A stretch of DNA of 64,000 nt from Actinomycetota bacterium. GTDB lineage: Bacteria; Actinomycetota; UBA4738; HRBIN12. The first letter of the stretch is position 1. The number at the start of each line of letters is the position of its first letter. The DNA is taken from assembly GCA_035697485.1 (NCBI GenBank), contig DASSCU010000025.1, positions 52,705 through 116,704 of the forward strand. Direction: 5' to 3'. Under the pieces are notes generated by a model, which saw only the letters and a program-made list of their open reading frames with translations, was not told the origin of the DNA and did not search any database. A program made the translations under genes and the position numbers. Positions 61,312-64,000 of the stretch are shown here, piece by piece.

Positions 61312-62239
61312 ATGGGAATGGAACGCGACCTCGCACTGGCGGCGGCGCAGGAGCTCCTGCTCGAACGATACGCACCCGATACGCGGGTGCGACGGATCCG
61401 CTGGTCACACGGTGAGACACAGGTGCTCGAGCTCGGGGACGGGCCTCCCCTGCTCCTCGTGCACGGAGGTGGGGACGGCGCGTTCGAGTGGGTGCCGATC
61501 TTGGGCATGTTGGCCGAGTCGCACCACGTCCTCGCCGTGGATCGACCCGGCCACGGCCTCGCGAACGCGTTCTCGTACCGATATGTCGACCTCCACAGTC
61601 ATGTGCGGTCGTTCCTCGCCGGACGTCCTCGACGCCCTCGAGCTCGAGTCGACCGACGTCCTCGCGAACTCGATCGGAGGCTATTGGGCCGCGGTCTTCA
61701 CGCTCGCCGTACCGCATCGGGTACATCGACTCGTCATCGCGGGCGTGCCGCCGGGGGTGGTCCGCGATGCCCCGCTCCCCCTCCGCGTGATGGGGCTCCC
61801 GGCCGTGGGACCGGCGGTCGCACGCCTCGTGATGGGGAAACCGTCGCAAGAGGGAAGCCGGAAGTTCTGGGGCCAGATGCTCGTGGCCCACCCCGAGCTG
61901 CTCCCGGACGAGCTCCTCGACGTCGACGCGGCGCACATGCGACGGAACGCGGCGGATATCCGAGAGCTCCTCTACATCCTGATCGGGCCCCGCGGGATAC
62001 GTCGCCACCTCGTGCTCGGGAACCGATGGAACACCATCGAAGTGCCGACGCTGCTCCTCTTCGGTGAACACGATGCGTTCATGACACCCCGGATGATGCA
62101 CGCATGGGAGAGGATCGCCGCGGCCTGTCCCAGCATCGACGTCGTTCGAGCACCCGGAGCGGGGCATCTGCCGTGGATCGACGAACCCGAGTTCGTCGTC
62201 GGTGAGATCGAAGGGTTCCTCGATGCTGCTGATGACTGA
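61312..62239 (+). pseudogene. Alpha/beta hydrolase with a single-base insertion
   Basis: From ATG 61312 (GGGAG at 61302) the gene encodes an alpha/beta hydrolase: oxyanion-region LLLVHGGGDGAFEWVPIL and VDRPGHGLANAFSYR. The frame shifts at about 61620. In the next frame the protein continues DVLDALELESTDVLANSIGG (nucleophile Ser in NSIGG), LLLFGEHDAFMTPRMM (acid Asp) and APGAGHLPWIDEPE (catalytic His) to the stop at 62239. Removing one G from GCCGGAC restores the frame. All three catalytic residues are kept, so the enzyme may be intact in the organism. Substrate unknown. Confidence 0.8.
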
Positions 62240-62768
62240 ACCGAGACCGAGGGGGGCATCAGGCGTCGACAGTGAACGGTCGCCATGCATACAACAGAGG
62301 GTCGCGATGCTGGCGGTGCCCGGGGTGGGAGTCGAACTCCCACCGAACGGATGATGACCCGTGCCGAACTGTGACAGCCGATGCCACGACCAGGGGATCC
62401 TGGTCCCCGCCTCTGTCGGCCGGTACCGGATCAGTTCGACCGATGACGTAAGGGCCATTAGCAGATCGTTAGCAAGATCGAGCTTCTGGCTCAAGCACGA
62501 CACGAGTCCACCGAGGATAGGACTTGGGTGCGGGCGAGTGCTGAGCACTGCGCGAGTTCGTACCTCGATCCGGACTGCCCGTTCCTGGCGTTCTCGTCGC
62601 CGGTGAGGTGTTGATGCGGATCGCGCCGCGGGAGTGAAGGCGTACAGGGACTCCTGGAGGCGCGCGCAGGCTCCGCTTCCTGCTGCGTTCTCGCAGGGAT
62701 TCTGAAGTCGTTTGAACGAGTGCGAGCGAGTATGCTCCGCGGCCAGGGACCAAGTGAGGAGCGAAGCG
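62240..62768. other. Non-coding interval of 529 bases
   Basis: No convincing coding frame is seen here on either strand. The interval holds a tRNA-3'-end-like hairpin at 62315-62343 (listed separately) and a short repeat region near 62457-62478 with AGATCG twice around TTAGCA. Base composition appears somewhat less GC-rich around 62440-62500 than in the neighbouring genes. It marks the change from the conserved gene block to an accessory-looking end. Confidence 0.5.
62315..62343 (-). other. tRNA 3'-end-like hairpin (possible attachment-site remnant)
   Basis: On the minus strand GTGGGAG-TTCGA-CTCCCAC forms a perfect 7-bp hairpin like a T-arm and is followed by CCCGGGCACC, like the acceptor 3' end of a leucine tRNA. 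No matching 5' half (GCCCGGG) is found nearby, and the T-loop would carry two extra bases, so this is not a full tRNA gene. Such 3' fragments often mark integration sites of mobile elements. A simple terminator hairpin for the hydrolase gene is the other reading. Confidence 0.38.
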
Positions 62769-63041
62769 ATGGCGGAACGAACGATGCTCGTCTGCGACAC
62801 CTGCGGGAGCCCCGCCGCGGAAACCGTGACCTTCAAGACGTCCAGGGGCAACCGGCAGCGGGACTACTGCACCCAGCACCTGGACGTGCTGCTCGATCCT
62901 TCGCGCGCTCCGAAGCGCGGACGCAGACCGGGAACGACGGGAAGCGGCGCAGGCCAGACTAGGACGAGGAAGAAGTCGACCGCGAAGCGAACCACGAAGA
63001 AGTCGGCAGGGACCCGGAAGAGGCAAGCCAGCAAGCGCTAG
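62769..63041 (+). CDS. Small zinc-ribbon protein with histone-H1-like basic tail
   Basis: This is a 90-residue protein. The N-terminal part has a CxxC (VCDTCGSPAAETVTF) and a second pair in DYCTQHLDVLL (CxxH), a plausible zinc site. From residue 48 the tail is almost entirely Lys, Arg, Ser, Thr and Ala (KKSTAKRTTKKSAGTRKRQA), as in histone-like nucleoid proteins. It should bind DNA or RNA. GAGGAGCGAAGCG precedes ATG 62769. The N-terminal phrase ETVTF recalls Lsr2, but the rest does not match it. It lies in the accessory-looking end next to a transposase remnant. Confidence 0.68.
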   Translation: MAERTMLVCDTCGSPAAETVTFKTSRGNRQRDYCTQHLDVLLDPSRAPKRGRRPGTTGSGAGQTRTRKKSTAKRTTKKSAGTRKRQASKR

Positions 63042-63053
63042 GTTCTGCTTACG

Positions 63054-63339
63054 CTAGTGTAGATTGAATTCACCGTCGGGCTGACGCCTTCGGGGACGGC
63101 CTGACCTGCGGAGGTACCGGTTCCGGGGGGCCTCCAACTCCCGCTCCCGGGCCGGTGCTACCGCCCGCCCGGACAAGGCCAGCTCCATTCCGGCAGCACC
63201 ACTTCCCGCCAGCGGGCGAACCCAGGTCTCGGACACCCCCAGCTCCCGGCACACTTGAACTGACCGTCTTCCCCTTGCTCATCACCGCCAGCACCGCGTC
63301 CAGCTTCTGCTGCGGCGAATACTTCGAAGGCCGTCCCAT
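63054..63339 (-). mobile_element. Degraded transposase (IS3-type OrfA-like) fragment
   Basis: On the minus strand ATG 63339 encodes MGRPSKYSPQQKLDAVLAVM, then SKGKTVS, the HTH start of an OrfA-type transposase. The frame is lost near 63255 and continues in another frame as VCRELGVSETWVRPLAG with a further degraded remainder (LALSGRAVAPARERELEA). Several disruptions and the absence of the catalytic OrfB partner show it is inactive. No terminal inverted repeats were identified by eye. Confidence 0.72.
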
Positions 63340-63442
63340 CGCACGCTCCTCCCTCGAGGATCCCGCGACCCGGCCACCGGAACAAGCTGTCACCCACGCC
63401 GAGGGGTCCAGCTGTCCGTGGCCAGCATGTCGTCCGGCGGAA

Positions 63443-64000
63443 CTAGGCGAGCTCAGTCGGACCAGTTTGCGGAGTCGGGGTGCTCACCATAGCTGCTTGC
63501 GCGACCGATAGGAGCCGCTGCGTCACTAGCCGGTCGATCACGAGTCGAACCTTGCCCACGTCGAAGGTCCCGGTGATCGCTGTCGGGGGAAGGTACGGAG
63601 TCTTAGTCGAAACGAGCTCGAACGACACCTTCTGCGAGTCAATACTGGCGGTTCCGGTCAGGACCACGGTGCCCGAGCGTCGTGTAACGTTCACGCGCAC
63701 TCGCTCGTTCGCCTCGGGGTCCGTCATCGTTACGTGCGATGGGTTGAAGTGCCCGGTCTCGAGACTTCGCTGCAGGATGATGACCGGTATCGCCTGGGCA
63801 CGAGCGAGCCTCGACGCCTCGGCTTGCGCGAACTCGCTGTTGATCAGGGCCACGAAGTCCCTCCCCGCACAGGAGAAGGCGGTCGCACCCTGGGTGGTGA
63901 ACCTGATGCCCAGTATCGGATCCGCAATGGTCGTCGCGAGCTCCGTTTGCGTACTCCTGGGTAGGGGACCGGTCTCAACCTCGTCGGTCGTGCTGAGGTC
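63443..64000 (-). CDS. Hypothetical protein, 5'-partial
   Basis: The frame is open to the window edge on the minus strand (first readable residues DLSTTDEVETGPLPRSTQTE), so the start lies beyond 64000; the GTG at 63853 is internal. The 185 residues seen contain IRFTTQGATAFSCAGRDFV, ALINSEFAQAEASRLARAQA and a beta-rich part RVRVNVTRRSGTVVLTG that resembles the mature part of a secreted or lipoprotein-type protein. No family is recognised. Codon use is less GC3-biased than in the metabolic genes, consistent with an accessory origin. Confidence 0.55.
   Translation of the reverse strand, partial: DLSTTDEVETGPLPRSTQTELATTIADPILGIRFTTQGATAFSCAGRDFVALINSEFAQAEASRLARAQAIPVIILQRSLETGHFNPSHVTMTDPEANERVRVNVTRRSGTVVLTGTASIDSQKVSFELVSTKTPYLPPTAITGTFDVGKVRLVIDRLVTQRLLSVAQAAMVSTPTPQTGPTELA

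Noticed and set aside
62348..62356. Another CGGATGATG palindrome half next to the tRNA-like hairpin
   Set aside because: The left half matches the consensus at only 3 of 9 positions, so there is no palindrome.
1..64000. CRISPR arrays, rRNA genes, prophage structural genes
   Set aside because: No regularly spaced direct repeats, rRNA-like conserved blocks or phage head/tail genes were seen in the window.

Overview
The window is GC-rich, densely coded DNA with many GTG starts, ATGA/GTGA gene overlaps and families typical of high-GC Gram-positives (DUF6325, SHOCT, DUF2252, DUF7144, an Mpt53-like thioredoxin). It most likely comes from an uncultured, probably deep-branching actinobacterium (Actinomycetota). 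No rRNA or complete tRNA gene was recognised, so the lineage cannot be fixed more closely.

Region 1 (1-12.3 kb) holds the end of a polyamine-type ABC transporter operon, a PPK2 polyphosphate kinase, and a thioredoxin-like lipoprotein whose reading frame is crossed by a TGA. That TGA sits exactly at the first cysteine of the expected CxxC and is followed by a SECIS-like hairpin, so I annotate it as a selenoprotein. Then come a membrane protein, an epimerase-like SDR, a LacI regulator, a class I aldolase, an L,D-transpeptidase, and a DinB / SIS-domain / maltokinase-like operon.

Region 2 (12.4-28 kb) is metabolic. It has a pyrrolysine-free MttB-family methyltransferase with its corrinoid protein, a secreted HExxH metallopeptidase-like protein, and a lipid-modification locus (acyl-ACP desaturase divergent from a flavin oxidase, DUF1365 and cyclopropane synthase operon). 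A second polyamine-type ABC system with its own LacI regulator, a GT1 glycosyltransferase and an aldehyde dehydrogenase follow.

Region 3 (28-62 kb) is rich in stress, envelope and sulfur genes: a MalT-like LuxR regulator, two DUF6325 cassettes, SHOCT proteins, GH15 glycosidase, glutamate decarboxylase, two sulfatases, an anaerobic-type sulfatase maturase, a SulP transporter, a K+ channel, a cation/proton antiporter, DUF2252 and a PRMT-like methyltransferase. At least seven upstream regions here carry the same 21-bp palindrome (CATCATCCG, 3 nt, CGGATGATG). Most lie between divergent genes, which suggests one regulon across the region. Six genes in the same stretch are split by single-base frameshifts, which may reflect consensus errors rather than decay.

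Region 4 (62.2-64 kb) looks accessory: a tRNA-3'-end-like hairpin, a small zinc-ribbon protein with a histone-like tail, a decayed transposase and a partial unknown gene.
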